Positions 18,384-27,079 of a stretch of DNA of 64,000 bases are shown piece after piece. The DNA is from Chitinophagaceae bacterium (GTDB lineage: Bacteria > Bacteroidota > Bacteroidia > Chitinophagales > Chitinophagaceae): NCBI GenBank assembly GCA_016708765.1, contig JADJFD010000002.1:434001-498000 (forward strand), written 5' to 3'. Below the pieces are notes generated by a model, which did no database searches, was not told the origin of the DNA, and saw only the letters and a list, made by a program, of their open reading frames with translations. Position 1 is the stretch's first letter. Each line of letters opens with the position of its first letter. Made by a program: the position numbers and the translations under genes.

Positions 18384-19607
18384 ATGGCAATCATCAAACC
18401 TTTCAATGCCCTACGACCAAAACCAGCAATAGCAAAACAAGTAGCATCAAGACCCTATGATGTTTTAAATAGTGAAGAAGCAAAGGAAGAAGCAAAAGAT
18501 AATCCTGTTTCATTTCTGCATATCACCAAGTCTGAAATAGATCTGCCTGTTGATATAGATACACATAGTCAGCTAGTGTATGATAAGGCAAAAGAAAATC
18601 TTTTACAGTTTATTAATAAAGAGGAAATTCTTTTCAGAGAAGATAAGCCTTGTTATTATATATACAAATTGGTGATGGATGGCCGCAGCCAGACAGGACT
18701 TGTTTGTGCTTCATCAATAGTAGACTATTATAACGACATTATTAAGAAACATGAATTTACTCGTCCGGAAAAAGAGAAAGACAGAATTGACCATATGACG
18801 ACGATAAGAGCACAAACAGGTAATGTGTTTTTAGCTTACCGTGATGTTGACGAATTAAATACATTAATAGAAAACTGGAAAGCTAATAATCAACCAACTT
18901 ATGATTTTACTGCTGATGATGGCATTAGCCATACAATTTGGATTGTAAATAACGATGACACAATTGATACAATTACAACTTTATTCAGCACCAATGTTCC
19001 CTGCACTTATATTGCAGACGGACATCACAGAGCTGCTTCTGCCGCAAAAGTAAGCAAGCAATTTCCTGACAGCGAAGATGCAAAATACTTTTTAACTACT
19101 ATTTTTCCGGCAAGTGAACTGGCCATATTAGATTATAACCGTGTTGTAAAAGATTTGAATGGGTTAACTTCTGAAAAATTAATCAGCAGGTTACAAGATG
19201 ATTTCTTTATTACATCAAGCCCGGTACCGGTAAAGCCTGCTCAATTGCATGAATTTGGAATGTATATCGATGGCAAATGGTACATCCTTGCTTCCCGTAA
19301 AGGAACTTACACAGAAGACCCGATTGGTGTGCTGGATATTACTATTTTATCAAATAACCTGCTAGTAAAACATCTGGATATTAAAGACCAGCGAACAGAT
19401 AAAAGAATTGATTTTGTGGGAGGTATTCGTGGCTTAAAAGAACTGGAAAGAAGGGTTGATAGTGGTGAAATGAAAGTCGCTTTCAGCATTTATCCTGTTA
19501 CGATGGAACAATTATTTAATATTGCTGATAGTGGAAACGTAATGCCGCCCAAAACAACCTGGTTTGAACCAAAACTGAGAGACGGGTTGCTGACACATCT
19601 TATTTAA
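18384..19607 (+). CDS. DUF1015 family protein
   Basis: A 407-residue soluble protein of the DUF1015 family, recognised by the N-terminal FNALRPKP and SRPYDVLNSEEA segments and the conserved CTYIADGHHRAASAAK motif (near 210-225), whose HH pair looks like a metal or phosphate site. Its biochemistry is not established. The start lies four bases after the serC stop, so the two are an operon; the association of this family with serine biosynthesis genes in Bacteroidota suggests a role in that pathway (inference). Confidence 0.9.
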   Translation: MAIIKPFNALRPKPAIAKQVASRPYDVLNSEEAKEEAKDNPVSFLHITKSEIDLPVDIDTHSQLVYDKAKENLLQFINKEEILFREDKPCYYIYKLVMDGRSQTGLVCASSIVDYYNDIIKKHEFTRPEKEKDRIDHMTTIRAQTGNVFLAYRDVDELNTLIENWKANNQPTYDFTADDGISHTIWIVNNDDTIDTITTLFSTNVPCTYIADGHHRAASAAKVSKQFPDSEDAKYFLTTIFPASELAILDYNRVVKDLNGLTSEKLISRLQDDFFITSSPVPVKPAQLHEFGMYIDGKWYILASRKGTYTEDPIGVLDITILSNNLLVKHLDIKDQRTDKRIDFVGGIRGLKELERRVDSGEMKVAFSIYPVTMEQLFNIADSGNVMPPKTTWFEPKLRDGLLTHLI

Positions 19608-19616
19608 AGCATAACT

Positions 19617-19636
19617 AAAGCCTGAACAGGCTTTTT
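19617..19636 (+). terminator. Terminator after serC-DUF1015
   Basis: AAAGCCT-GAAC-AGGCTTTTT hairpin, 10 bases after the stop. A second hairpin with a T-run, GAGGCGTT...AACGTCTC, follows around 19676-19698. Confidence 0.75.
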
Positions 19637-19749
19637 AACATCTAATCTTGACCTTAATTTTGTTATTTTGCAACAGAGGCGTTAAATAAAACGTCTCTTA
19701 TTTTTTAATTTCAGCATGACTTTTGCAAATAAGTACTAAAAATAATTTG

Positions 19750-20766
19750 ATGAAAAAATATTTGTCTTTAATTCTACTCGTAATTGCTTCATTTTTAGCA
19801 ACAGCACAGCCAGAAGATCCGAAAACACTGCATGAAACTGCGAAGACTTTTATGCGGACCGGCGATTTTGATAATGCAATAATTGTACTCACTAGAGCTT
19901 TGCAGCAGGACAAGAATAATCTTGAAATGCAAAAGGACCTTGTAATGACTTTTTTTCTTAAAAGAGATTATCAAAAAGCAAAGGAAGGAGCCGAAGAACT
20001 AATGAGCAGAGAGGATGCTGACGTAGTTACATTCCAGATTGCCGGTAATATATACAAGGCATTGGAAGAGGTAAAGGAATGTGAGAAGATGTATAAAAAA
20101 GCATTAAAGAAATTTCCAAAAAGTGGATCGCTTCATAGCGAATATGGTGAATTATTATTTGCCATTAAAGATTTTTCTGCCATACAGCTTTGGGAGAAAG
20201 GAATAGAAGTAGACCCTGGTTTTGGTGGCAATTATTATAATGCGGCCTTATACTATTTCTATGCAAAAGATAAAGTGTGGAGCCTTATCTATGGAGAAAT
20301 ATTTGTAAACATGGAAAGCCTTTCCGAAAGAGGTGCAGCCATGAAGCAACAATTGTTGCAAGCCTATAAAGAAAAACTATTTGCAGATGCAAATCTGATG
20401 ACAGGCGAAGAAAAAAATAAAAGTGAGTTTGCCAAAGCCTTTCTTACCAGCATGGAGAAGCAATCATCATTAGCTAATAAAGGCATCACAGTTGAAACAT
20501 TATCAATGATCCGCACAAGATTTATTCTTGATTGGTATGCTACCAATGCAGCAAAATATCCTTTCAAATTATTTGACTATCACAAACAACTTATAGCTGG
20601 AGGCATGTTTGATGCTTATAATCAATGGCTATTTGGCTCCACAGAAAATCTAGCAGCATACGATAACTGGACAAAAACGCATAGCGAAGAATACGCTGGG
20701 TTTAATGCTTTTCAGAAAAATAGAGTTTTTCGAATGCCACAAGGCCAGTACTACCAGGTATTATAA
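19750..20766 (+). CDS. Exported tetratricopeptide-repeat protein
   Basis: A 338-residue secreted protein. ATG 19750 opens a signal peptide ending SFLATAQ; the frame further upstream begins only with TTG. Degenerate TPR helices follow (about 25-170: RTGDFDNAIIVLTRALQQDKNN, VKECEKMYKKALKKFPKSG, DFSAIQLWEKGIEVDPG). The C-terminal half is helical without clear repeats. TPR arrays usually mediate protein contacts, so a periplasmic scaffold role is plausible but unproven. A strong terminator follows and the next gene (fadD) is separate. Confidence 0.85.
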   Translation: MKKYLSLILLVIASFLATAQPEDPKTLHETAKTFMRTGDFDNAIIVLTRALQQDKNNLEMQKDLVMTFFLKRDYQKAKEGAEELMSREDADVVTFQIAGNIYKALEEVKECEKMYKKALKKFPKSGSLHSEYGELLFAIKDFSAIQLWEKGIEVDPGFGGNYYNAALYYFYAKDKVWSLIYGEIFVNMESLSERGAAMKQQLLQAYKEKLFADANLMTGEEKNKSEFAKAFLTSMEKQSSLANKGITVETLSMIRTRFILDWYATNAAKYPFKLFDYHKQLIAGGMFDAYNQWLFGSTENLAAYDNWTKTHSEEYAGFNAFQKNRVFRMPQGQYYQVL

Positions 20767-20785
20767 ATAATCCAATAGTTTCATT

Positions 20786-20818
20786 AAAGCTCCCCTAAAT
20801 ATAGAGGGAGCTTTTTTT
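20786..20818 (+). terminator. Terminator after TPR gene
   Basis: AAAGCTCCC and GGGAGCTTT arms around an A/T-rich loop, followed by a run of T. Confidence 0.85.
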
Positions 20819-20875
20819 ATGTAGCATTTTTGCTTAAATTGTCAATTGGTTAATGCCAGATTATCTCAATAAATA

Positions 20876-22666
20876 ATGATTGCCATGACAGAACTAAAAA
20901 GACTATTTGACTGTATAGAGTATAACCTTGAAAAAAAGCCGCTGGAAGATATGCTGGCAGGTAAAGAAGCTGGCCAATGGAGAAAATATAGTACAGCAGA
21001 ATGTAAAACCATCATTGATAATTTAAGTGCAGGTTTATTAAGTCTGGGTATTGGCTGCGGCGATATGACAGCCGAAGGAAGAGACAAAGTTGCCATACTT
21101 TGTAAAAACCGTCCGGAATGGGTAATGCTTGATATGGCTGTTCAGCAGATTGGCGCAATTCTGGTGCCTGTTTATCCAACTATAAATGTAAATGAACTTG
21201 CTTTTGTACTAAGCGATGCTCAGGTAAAGATGGCTTTCGTAAATGATGAAGATCTTTTTCTGAAAGTAGTAAGCCTGAAGGATAAAGTACCAAGCCTCAA
21301 AGATATTTTTACATTCGAACATGTACAAAATGCAAGACATTGGAAAGAAGTAACTGCATTAACCTCAGCAGAAGGAATAGCTGAAGCAAAAAAAATAGCT
21401 GCTACAATTGAATACGAACATTTAGCTACAATTATTTACACATCCGGAACTACAGGCACACCAAAAGGTGTTATGCTGTCACATAAAAATATTCTTTCAA
21501 ACGTAATTGCTAGTTCCCCTTGTTTCCCTCCGGGAGATAATCTTCGTTCATTAAGCTTTTTGCCACTTAATCATATTTTCGAACGAATGGTTACCTATCT
21601 CTATCTCTTTAACCAAACTTCTATTTACTACGCTGAAAGTTTAGATACAATTGGCGACAACCTGAAGGAAGTAAAACCCAATATGTTTACTACGGTACCA
21701 AGATTACTTGAAAAAGTGTACGATAAGATTATGCAAAAAGGTAATGATCTTGCCGGCATTAAAAGAAAACTTTTCTTTTGGGCACATAGCCTTGCAGAAA
21801 AATTTGAGATCAATAAGAATCAAGGCTTGTGGTACAACCTTCAATTGAGTATTGCCAATAAACTGATATTTAGCAAGTGGAGAGAAGGTCTTGGTGGCAA
21901 TTTAAAATGTATTGTAACTGGTGGTGCTGCCTGCCAAGTTCGTCTTATACGAATATTTACTGCCGCAAGAATTCCGATAATGGAAGGCTATGGACTTACG
22001 GAAACATCACCTGTAATTTCTGTAAACAGGTATGATGAAAAAGGAAGATCATTTGGTTCTGTTGGCCCATTGATAGAAGGTGTGGAAGTAAAAATTGCTG
22101 AAGATGGAGAAATACTTTGCAAAGGACCCAACGTAATGATGGGTTATTATAAGCGGCCAGATCTTACAGCACAAGATATTGTGGATGGTTGGTATCATAC
22201 CGGTGATATTGGCCTACTTACAAAAGAAAATTTCTTAAAAATTACTGACCGTAAAAAAGAATTATTTAAAACCAGCGGTGGAAAATATGTTGCTCCTCTT
22301 GCTATTGAAAACAAATTAAAGGAATCGCCTTTTATAGAACAGGTAATGCTGATTGGTGCAGATAAAAAATTTGTAAGTGCATTAATCGTTCCTTCATTTC
22401 CCAACTTGAAAGATTGGGCACAGAAGAACGGACTACCAGTTATGAGCAATGAAGAACTGCTTCATAACCCTAAAATAACCGGATTACTTAAAGAACTAGT
22501 TGAAAGTTTTAATAAGTTTTTTAACCATGTAGAACAGGTAAAAAAGTTTGAATTGCTAGCTGATGAATGGAGTGTAGACACTGGTGAACTTACACCTAAG
22601 ATGTCATTGAAACGGAAAGTGGTAATGGAAAAATACAGAGATGCTATTGAGAGGATATATAGTTAA
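20876..22666 (+). CDS. fadD: Long-chain fatty-acid--CoA ligase (AMP-forming)
   Basis: A 596-residue adenylate-forming enzyme that activates fatty acids to acyl-CoA. The P-loop TIIYTSGTTGTPKGVMLSH (about 180-200), the GYGLTETSP motif, the DGWYHTGDIG motif and the hinge/linker KELFKTSGGKYVAP are all present, and the C-terminal domain carries the long insert (about 500-560) of the long-chain AMP-ligase class. The start is ATG 20876 or ATG 20885. Single gene between terminators; it converges on the sigma/anti-sigma operon with five bases between stops. Chain-length preference cannot be read from sequence. Confidence 0.9.
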   Translation: MIAMTELKRLFDCIEYNLEKKPLEDMLAGKEAGQWRKYSTAECKTIIDNLSAGLLSLGIGCGDMTAEGRDKVAILCKNRPEWVMLDMAVQQIGAILVPVYPTINVNELAFVLSDAQVKMAFVNDEDLFLKVVSLKDKVPSLKDIFTFEHVQNARHWKEVTALTSAEGIAEAKKIAATIEYEHLATIIYTSGTTGTPKGVMLSHKNILSNVIASSPCFPPGDNLRSLSFLPLNHIFERMVTYLYLFNQTSIYYAESLDTIGDNLKEVKPNMFTTVPRLLEKVYDKIMQKGNDLAGIKRKLFFWAHSLAEKFEINKNQGLWYNLQLSIANKLIFSKWREGLGGNLKCIVTGGAACQVRLIRIFTAARIPIMEGYGLTETSPVISVNRYDEKGRSFGSVGPLIEGVEVKIAEDGEILCKGPNVMMGYYKRPDLTAQDIVDGWYHTGDIGLLTKENFLKITDRKKELFKTSGGKYVAPLAIENKLKESPFIEQVMLIGADKKFVSALIVPSFPNLKDWAQKNGLPVMSNEELLHNPKITGLLKELVESFNKFFNHVEQVKKFELLADEWSVDTGELTPKMSLKRKVVMEKYRDAIERIYS

Positions 22667-22671
22667 GTATC

Positions 22672-23157
22672 CTATTTCTTATCCTTTTTATCGCTTGAAT
22701 CCTTTTTACCTCTTTGCAGCATTTTCTGAACCATTTCATCGTACTTATTCAACATGTCGCCAGAAAACATTTTTCTTACTGTACGAAAATGATTGATGGT
22801 AAGTTTGTCTGCTCGGCTTTGCTTTTCAGTAATGCTATTTGAATAAACTGAAACAAGGCTATCATTTAATATATCCTCTTTGATCAAACTATAAAGAGCT
22901 TGTCTAGTAGTACGCATAGAATCAAACAAAGGACGGATAGTAGCAAAATGTGCTTCTCTTAAACTGTCGAATTCTTTTTTCTGCGTTTCATTCATCCCCA
23001 GTTCATTCACCATTTTTTCAAATGCAGCCTTGCCATCACGGCTAGATTGTTGTGGTTTCTTATTTTTACCCATTACCATAAATGCTACCAATGCAATATT
23101 TACAATAAGCAATAGGGTAACTGCAATTACAAGAAATTTATTACTAGAGTTTTTCAT
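22672..23157 (-). CDS. Membrane-anchored Spy/CpxP-like protein
   Basis: A 161-residue protein with one N-terminal membrane anchor (about 8-30) and a helical periplasmic domain. The pattern LGMNETQKKEFDSLREAHFATIRPLFDSMRTTRQAL resembles the LTxxQ helices of Spy/CpxP-type periplasmic proteins and heavy-metal sensors. A strongly charged lysine/aspartate tail ends it. Third gene in an operon behind an ECF sigma factor and its putative anti-sigma factor, so it is likely an envelope-stress effector or sensor (inference). Confidence 0.72.
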   Translation of the reverse strand: MKNSSNKFLVIAVTLLLIVNIALVAFMVMGKNKKPQQSSRDGKAAFEKMVNELGMNETQKKEFDSLREAHFATIRPLFDSMRTTRQALYSLIKEDILNDSLVSVYSNSITEKQSRADKLTINHFRTVRKMFSGDMLNKYDEMVQKMLQRGKKDSSDKKDKK

Positions 23158-23163
23158 TTTTAT

Positions 23164-23481
23164 TTATTCATTAATCTCGTAAGTGAGATTGGAGTTAATC
23201 CTGTACTCAGATGCAATGGATTGCATCGTTTCAGTTTCGGAAGTAGAAGTTTCTGAAGAAGATCCCTTAAATATAATAGAGGCATTAACAGCAAGTACAA
23301 CCAATAAAACGCCGAGAATATATACCGGACGAAGTGCCCAAGATTTACGGGGTTCCGCTACCAGTTCTTTTTCCATCCGGGCTTTTAGCCGGGTATAAAA
23401 GAAATCAGGTGCTGTAGCTCTTTGAACATTGTCCAGACTACTTAGCACTTCATCAATTCGGTTATTTCTGTTATTTTCCAT
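23164..23481 (-). CDS. Putative anti-sigma factor, single-pass membrane protein
   Basis: A 105-residue protein: a cytoplasmic N-terminus of about 47 residues with a conserved-looking APDFFYTRLKARMEKE helix, one membrane helix (about 48-68, PVYILGVLLVVLAVNASIIF), and a short Ser/Thr/Glu-rich outer tail. Size, topology and position directly behind an ECF sigma gene fit a small anti-sigma factor; no zinc-binding HxxxCxxC motif is present, so the assignment rests on context. Confidence 0.65.
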   Translation of the reverse strand: MENNRNNRIDEVLSSLDNVQRATAPDFFYTRLKARMEKELVAEPRKSWALRPVYILGVLLVVLAVNASIIFKGSSSETSTSETETMQSIASEYRINSNLTYEINE

Positions 23482-23533
23482 GATACATAGTTTTTGACGT
23501 CAATACAATCCAAAACCTTCGACCTGAATGTCC

Positions 23534-24097
23534 TCAGCCTTGTTCTTTTTCAAGTATTTTTCTAAGATTAAGCTTTGCCCTGTGCATTAGCGACTCAACT
23601 GCCGCAATAGAAGTTTGCATTGTTTCGCTAACTTCCTGATAGCTAAGGTCTTCTAATTTATGAAGGGTAAATGCTATTTTTTGATTCTCTGGCAGCTGCG
23701 CAATAGCTTTAAACAATTTAGCAGCATTTTCTTTCCTGTCAAGCGTTACTCCGGGGTGATTAAAATCAGGAATTTCATATATAGGCTCATTTCCATCTCC
23801 AAACAACCGCTGTATCAATCCTGATCTTTTTTTGCTTTTCCTACTTCTTAAAACGTCCAATGACCTTGTGGTGGCTATCCTATACATCCAAGTAGATAAT
23901 TTGGATTCCCCTTTAAAGCTATTTATTGATTTGTAAACCTGAACAAAAACCTCCTGCGCCACATCTTCAGCATCTTCTGCATTTTGTACTATACCCAGAG
24001 AAGTATTGAAGATTCTATCCTGGTAAGTATCTACCAAGAAGCGGAAAGCATTCTCATCTCCATTTCGAAGACCTTGTATCAATTCTAATTCCGTCAA
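23534..24097 (-). CDS. ECF-type RNA polymerase sigma factor
   Basis: A 187-residue sigma-70 family factor with region 2 (about 20-90, FRFLVDTYQDRIFNTSLGIVQNAEDAEDVAQEVFVQVYKSI and the WMYRIATTRSLDVLRSRK promoter-melting part) and region 4 (about 125-180, LPENQKIAFTLHKLEDLSYQEVSETM helix-turn-helix). The only suitable start in frame is TTG 24097; no ATG lies between the upstream stop and the conserved region. It heads the operon sigma - anti-sigma - Spy-like protein, typical of a cell-envelope stress response. Confidence 0.9.
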   Translation of the reverse strand: MTELELIQGLRNGDENAFRFLVDTYQDRIFNTSLGIVQNAEDAEDVAQEVFVQVYKSINSFKGESKLSTWMYRIATTRSLDVLRSRKSKKRSGLIQRLFGDGNEPIYEIPDFNHPGVTLDRKENAAKLFKAIAQLPENQKIAFTLHKLEDLSYQEVSETMQTSIAAVESLMHRAKLNLRKILEKEQG

Positions 24098-24152
24098 CAG
24101 TTGATAGGTTTGATTTTAGACGCTGTAACTTACGAAAACATGTTCGGTTTCC

Positions 24153-24160
24153 TATATTTG
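24153..24160 (+). promoter_or_regulatory. Possible -7 box upstream of tRNA-Arg
   Basis: TATATTTG is a perfect TAnnTTTG match on the plus strand, about 80 bases before the tRNA. No TTG is found at the -33 spacing, so support is partial. Confidence 0.35.
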
Positions 24161-24180
24161 CACACTCTTTTAGTAATTGA

Positions 24181-24214
24181 TTTTTGGTCCTGTACCTGCA
24201 GGCAGGGTTCAATA
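24181..24214 (+). repeat. Partial duplicate of tRNA-Arg 5' end with 12-bp palindromic insert
   Basis: TTTTTGGTCCTGTA followed by GTTCAATA repeats the sequence that begins the real tRNA 53 bases further on (TTTTTGGTCCCGTA then GTTCAATG), but with CCTGCAGGCAGG (24195-24206) inserted at the junction. It cannot fold as a tRNA and is a remnant. Confidence 0.6.
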
Positions 24215-24238
24215 CAAAAATATAAAAGGATAATTTTT

Positions 24239-24310
24239 GGTCCCGTAGTTCAATGGATAGAATAGAAGTTTCCTAAACTTTAGATGCAAGTTCGATTCTT
24301 GCCGGGACCA
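24239..24310 (+). tRNA. tRNA-Arg (anticodon CCT)
   Basis: A cloverleaf folds by eye: acceptor GGTCCCG (24239-24245) with CGGGACC (24303-24309), D arm around GTTCAATGGATAGAAT, anticodon stem GAAGT/ACTTT around loop TTCCTAA with anticodon CCT reading AGG, and T arm GCAAG-TTCGATT-CTTGC. The discriminator base is A at 24310; CCA is not encoded. A remnant copy of its 5' end lies immediately upstream. Confidence 0.93.
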
Positions 24311-24344
24311 CTACTACTGTTTCATAAAATAATCTAACCTAAAC

Positions 24345-24371
24345 AATCCTTATCTTTTTTTGATAAGGATT
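24345..24371. terminator. Perfect 10-bp hairpin between tRNA-Arg and rlmD
   Basis: AATCCTTATC and GATAAGGATT enclose a loop of seven T. It follows the tRNA but has no T-run after the stem, so it may be a processing or termination structure, or the leader of rlmD. Confidence 0.45.
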
Positions 24372-24382
24372 CACTTTATACC

Positions 24383-25791
24383 GTGAGAAGAAAAAAGAAA
24401 AATATTATACTCGAAAAGCTATTGGTGGAAGATTACGCAGCCGGAGGAAAATCATTGGCCAAAGTTGATGGCAAAGTAATTTTTATTGAAAATGTAGTGC
24501 CTGGCGATGTAGTGGATGTACGGCTGATGAAAACAAAAAGGACTGGGCTGAAGCTGTTCCTATATATACGCATTCTTTATCAGCCGACAGAGTAACACCT
24601 TTCTGTTCGCATTTTGGTGTTTGTGGCGGCTGCCAATGGCAAATGCTCCCTTACGAAAAGCAGTTGCAATACAAACATAAGCAGGTGGAAGAAACGCTGA
24701 AGAGAATCGGCAAAGTAGCATTGCCTGAATGTTTACCCATTCTTGGCGCAGTCGAAACCGAGCATTATAGAAATAAGGTTGAATATACTTTTGGCAACAA
24801 AAGATATTTATTAAAAGAAGAATTGAGTGATGAATCTATTAACGGACAACAGGATGTAGCCGGTTTTCATGCCAAAGGTTTTTTTGATAAAGTAGTTGAC
24901 ATAAAAGAATGCTTTCTGCAAGCCGAACCCACCAATGCAATAAGACTGGCAGTAAAAGAACTGGGAATAAAAAACAATTGGCCTTTTTATGATATCCGCA
25001 ATCATACTGGCTTTTTAAGAACAATGCAGGTGCGCCTTTGTACTACAGGAGAATTAATGGTAAACATTGTAGTAGCAGAAAATGATGAGCAAAAAATTAA
25101 ATTGCTCATGGAAACAATTACAAAGCAGTTTCCCGAGATTACTACGCTGTTCTATACAGTCAATACAAAATGGAACGATAGTATGTTTGATCTAGACCCG
25201 GTTGTTTATCATGGCAAAGGATTTGTAATTGAAAAGCTGGAAGACTTTCAATTCAAAATTGGGCCTAAATCTTTTTTTCAAACAAATACAAAACAAGGAG
25301 AGCAGCTTTATAAAGTAACAAGGGATTTTGCAGAGCTAACAGGCAATGAAATAGTGTACGACTTGTATTGTGGCACTGGCAGCATCGGCATATTTGTAAG
25401 CAAACTGGCAAAGAAGATTATTGGAGTGGAAATGATAGAAGCAGCCATTGAAGATGCAAAAGAAAATGCCACCTTGAATAATTTAGCATCAACTGCTTTT
25501 TTTGCAGGTGATGTAATTGATATTTGTAATGATGAATTTTTTACAACACATGGCAAACCGGATGTTATCATTACCGATCCGCCCCGTGCAGGTATGCATG
25601 AAAAACTGGTGAAGAAAATACTGGATATGGCAGCACCAACTGTTGTGTACGTCAGCTGCAACCCTGCCACACAGGCAAGAGACCTGCTTTTACTCGACGA
25701 AAAATATGTTGTTACCAAAGTACAGCCGGTAGATATGTTTCCACATACACATCATATTGAGAATGTGGTGCAGTTGAAATTGAAAAGTTGA
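24383..25791 (+). CDS. rlmD: 23S rRNA (uracil-5-)-methyltransferase RlmD family, frameshifted
   Basis: SAM-dependent methyltransferase that makes 5-methyluridine in 23S rRNA (family RlmD/TrmA). GTG 24383 starts a TRAM domain (EKLLVEDYAAGGKSLAKV). The frame then breaks: after the run of five A at 24535-24539 it stops at TAA 24593, while the next frame continues as DWAEAVPIYTHSLSADRV, then the iron-sulfur cysteines FCSHFGVCGGCQWQ, and runs to 25791. Restoring one A gives about 469 residues, the normal length. SAM motif YDLYCGTGSIGIF and catalytic VYVSCNPAT are intact. Real frameshift or sequencing deletion; the second fits the rest of the window. Confidence 0.88.
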
Positions 25792-26241
25792 TTAATAAGT
25801 TGTTATTCTTTTTTCGTTATAAATTCTTATTGCTCTATTGGTAAATTTTTTAGAACGAAAAACACTATATATTAAAATAGCCGAGCTTAATGTAGCTCCT
25901 ATATAAAATGGTGTGTTTTTCCCTTGCCTGTAATTATAATTATTTTTTTGTTTAATTAATAATACAGATGCGGTCAATGGTATATATGCCAAAACCCCAA
26001 TAGTAAAATTAGTCTTTGCTTTTTTTAAATAGAGTGCCGATTCTGGTACTTTATTCAATTCCTCATTAAATTGTTTAGCTTTTATACGTTTACCATTCAT
26101 TCTGTAATGCGGCCATTTCCAATAAATGTTATTAGCAGGAGTATGAGTAGTATCCTGTGCAAAAAGTGAAACTGCGAAAAGAAAGAAGCACACAGTTAAA
26201 ATAGTTTTCACAGATAATAACTTTTTCATAAAATTTATCAT
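25792..26241 (-). CDS. Small exported/membrane protein of unknown function
   Basis: A 149-residue protein with a signal peptide ending FAVSLFAQD and, after a polar segment, two hydrophobic stretches (about 78-97, TNFTIGVLAYIPLTASVLLI, and 112-128, FYIGATLSSAILIYSVF) that look like a membrane hairpin. I recognise no family. The start is ATG 26241 or 26229. Its stop codon directly abuts that of rlmD (25791/25792) with no space between, so the two converging transcripts must overlap in their 3' ends. Confidence 0.72.
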   Translation of the reverse strand: MINFMKKLLSVKTILTVCFFLFAVSLFAQDTTHTPANNIYWKWPHYRMNGKRIKAKQFNEELNKVPESALYLKKAKTNFTIGVLAYIPLTASVLLIKQKNNYNYRQGKNTPFYIGATLSSAILIYSVFRSKKFTNRAIRIYNEKRITTY

Positions 26242-26301
26242 GTATTTAAATATAAACGAAATACTCCGAAACAGACCCTCATTTAATCTTACTTTTGCCT
26301 A

Positions 26302-26966
26302 ATGAGTAATTTTCGAACTACAGTTCCTCAACGATTTCCGCCAATTGTAAAAAATCTCATCATTATTAATGTGCTTGTTTGGATAGCACAGTTAATGTAT
26401 GATAAAAGCGATGGCAGCCTTACTATGTTTCTTACCCAAAAGATAGCCCTTTGGCCAATTGGTGATAGTAATTTCGAACCTTATCAGATAACCACCCACA
26501 TGTTTGCACACTCATCCTATAGCCAGGGTGGTGGCATTGAGTTTTTTCATATTCTGGTAAACATGTTCATGCTTTATATGTTTGGAAGAGTACTGGAAAA
26601 TGTGTGGGGTGCAAAACGGTTCTTAATTTTTTACTTGGCCTGTGGTGTTGGAGCGGCTGCGGCACATTTGGGCATGCAATATTTTATGGGTGGTGGAGCT
26701 CCGGCTGTTGGTGCTTCAGGAGCAGTAATGGGAGTATTCGTAGCTTTTGCTTATTTGTTCCCAAATACCGAAATGATGATTATTCCAATCCCTATTCCTA
26801 TCAAAGCAAAATGGCTCGCAATCGCCTATATCGCATTTGATATGTTTGGTGGCTTTGGTAAAATTGCCGGTGATAACATTGCACACTTTGCACACTTAGG
26901 GGTGCCATAACAGGTTTTTTAATTGTACTTATTTGGAACAAAACAAATCGGAAGACGTTATATTAA
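26302..26966 (+). CDS. Rhomboid family intramembrane serine protease, frameshifted near C-terminus
   Basis: Rhomboid protease with six predicted membrane helices, cleaving membrane proteins within the bilayer. The catalytic Ser lies in GASGAVMG (S139) and the partner His in HFAHLG (H199). The frame stops at 26910 right after HFAHLGVP because the run GGGG (26899-26902) is one G short: adding one restores GGAITGFLIVLIWNKTN and a stop at 26966, the full final helix and 221 residues. A TACTTTTG -7 box lies four bases before the ATG, suggesting a nearly leaderless mRNA. A second rhomboid gene follows. Confidence 0.87.
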
Positions 26967-27079
26967 GCTAAAATTGTTTGCTCGCTTAACAATGAAAAGA
27001 GAAAAGGAGAAAAAGAAATAACCTTTTAAATAACTTTTTCTCTTTTCCCTCCTTCAAACTCTTAGCCTAATTTTACACA

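Noticed and set aside
24643..25791. Separate methyltransferase gene starting at an internal ATG
   Set aside because: The conserved iron-sulfur cysteines lie upstream of that ATG in the same frame, so it is the rest of rlmD after a frameshift.
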